From: JBDSLU01 sp039916225
Lineage (GTDB): Bacteria > Acidobacteriota > Vicinamibacteria > Vicinamibacterales > Vicinamibacteraceae
Direction of reading: 5' to 3'
DNA length: 5,433 bases
Assembly (NCBI GenBank): GCA_039916225.1
Contig: JBDSLU010000414.1
Span: 1 to 5,433 of the forward strand
The notes beneath the pieces were generated by a model that was given only the letters and a program-made list of their open reading frames with translations, made no database searches and had not been told where the DNA came from. A program made the translations under genes and the position numbers. Positions 4,785 through 5,433 of the stretch are shown here, piece by piece. Within the stretch, counting starts at the first letter, position 1; every line of letters begins with the position of its first letter.

Positions 4785-5433
4785 CTGCCCTTCGCGTCTG
4801 GCTCACGCGCCTGCTCGGTACGTTGACCGGCCGCCGGCGCGAGGACGGCCTCCGCGAGGAGCTGGAGACACACCTCGAGCTGCTGGCGGACGAGCACCGC
4901 CGGCGCGGTCTCTCGGACGCCGAGGCGCGGCTCGCGGCGCGCCGCGCATTCGGCGGCGCCACGCAGACGCGTGAAGCGTTCCGGGACACGCGCGTACTGC
5001 CGGGGATCGATGCGTTCACACAGGATGTCCGCTTCGCGTGGCGCGCGCTCCTGCGCGACCGCGGCACGGCCTTCGCCGCCATCGCCGTGCTCACGATTGG
5101 CGTCGGCAGCACGGTGGTCCTGCTCGACGCGCTCGACCGTCTCCTGCTGCGCCCGCCGACTCACGTCGACGACCCGTCGCGCGCGCGCCGGCTCTATGCC
5201 GGCTCGCCGGACGCGCTGCCCTATCGCCTCGTCGACAACTACATCACGCTCGAACGCCTGGCCCAGGGGACGCGGGACGAGATTGAAGCCGTCGCGCCCT
5301 ACTTCCACGAGCGCATCGGTTCCGGCCATGGTCGCGAGGCGACTCGGGTCGACGCTATCGCGTTCGGAGCGGCCTACTTCGACGTCCTCGGCATCACGCC
5401 GCATCTGGGCGTCCTGCCCAGCGCCCGGCGCGG
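4781..5433 (+). CDS. ADOP-family (acidobacterial duplicated orphan permease) MacB-like ABC permease, N-terminal part
   Basis: The frame starts at GTG 4781, overlapping the padR TGA (GTGA), and stays open to the right edge, showing 217 residues of a protein normally about 800-900 long. The N-terminal cytoplasmic segment has the ADOP pattern: RREDGLREELETHLELLADE (19-38), RRRGLSDAEARLAARRAFGG (40-59), then DAFTQDVRFAWRALLRDRG (77-95). Next comes the first membrane helix (about 96-115), followed by the start of the periplasmic MacB-type core domain, including AFGAAYFDVLGITP near 191-204. The helix region reads GVGSTVVLLDALDRLLLRP, where relatives usually have GxGANTAIFSVVNAVLLRP, so two Asp residues (116, 119) replace more neutral ones. 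ADOP permeases resemble the MacB/LolCDE permease but lack a linked ATPase gene; their substrate and energy source are unknown. None is visible here, though the 3' side is missing. The upstream PadR is the expected partner and likely regulator. Confidence 0.88.
   Translation, partial: MTALRVWLTRLLGTLTGRRREDGLREELETHLELLADEHRRRGLSDAEARLAARRAFGGATQTREAFRDTRVLPGIDAFTQDVRFAWRALLRDRGTAFAAIAVLTIGVGSTVVLLDALDRLLLRPPTHVDDPSRARRLYAGSPDALPYRLVDNYITLERLAQGTRDEIEAVAPYFHERIGSGHGREATRVDAIAFGAAYFDVLGITPHLGVLPSARR

Noticed and set aside
4676..5404. Minus-strand 242-codon frame over the permease start.
   Set aside because: It is antisense to the clear ADOP N-terminus and the end of padR, with no motif of its own.

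Overview
The window is GC-rich bacterial DNA. It most likely comes from the phylum Acidobacteriota. The main reason is the right end: a short PadR-type regulator overlaps, by 4 nt (GTGA), a large orphan MacB-like permease with no ATPase gene in view. That pairing is the hallmark of the acidobacterial PadR / ADOP (acidobacterial duplicated orphan permease) families. The finer placement (for example Vicinamibacteria-like) is a guess from base composition and style only.

Left to right: (1) 3-818 (+), the C-terminal part of a divergent Nramp-family metal transporter cut by the window edge. (2) 869-1282 (-), a carboxymuconolactone decarboxylase / AhpD-like gene. Its CxxC half is well conserved, but its N-terminal half is missing; it is probably a truncated remnant. 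(3) 1283-2059 (+), an aquaglyceroporin of GlpF type. (4) 2220-3608 (+), a canonical MntH-type Nramp Mn2+/Fe2+ transporter. It is preceded by a perfect AT-rich dyad that looks like a metalloregulator operator and followed by a strong hairpin terminator. (5) 3850-4278 (+), a universal stress protein with its own ribosome binding site. (6) 4300-4349, four exact copies of GCTCTGAG at a 12-bp period. (7) 4370-4430, two related inverted repeats in the padR promoter and leader. (8) 4437-4784 (+), the PadR regulator. (9) 4781-5433 (+), the 5' part of the ADOP permease, running off the right edge.

The left two thirds look like a loose metal and stress group: two Nramp paralogues, a glycerol or small-solute channel, a redox-active-cysteine AhpD-like remnant and a USP. 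The large gaps, the opposite-strand gene and the internal terminator argue against one operon. The right third is an independent padR-ADOP unit with visible signs of autoregulation. I see no tRNA or rRNA gene, CRISPR array, insertion sequence or att site. The most informative non-coding signals are the paired padR dyads (one covers a consensus -35, the other the ribosome binding site), the mntH dyad, and the tandem hairpins after mntH. Nothing here clearly forms a wholly new system.
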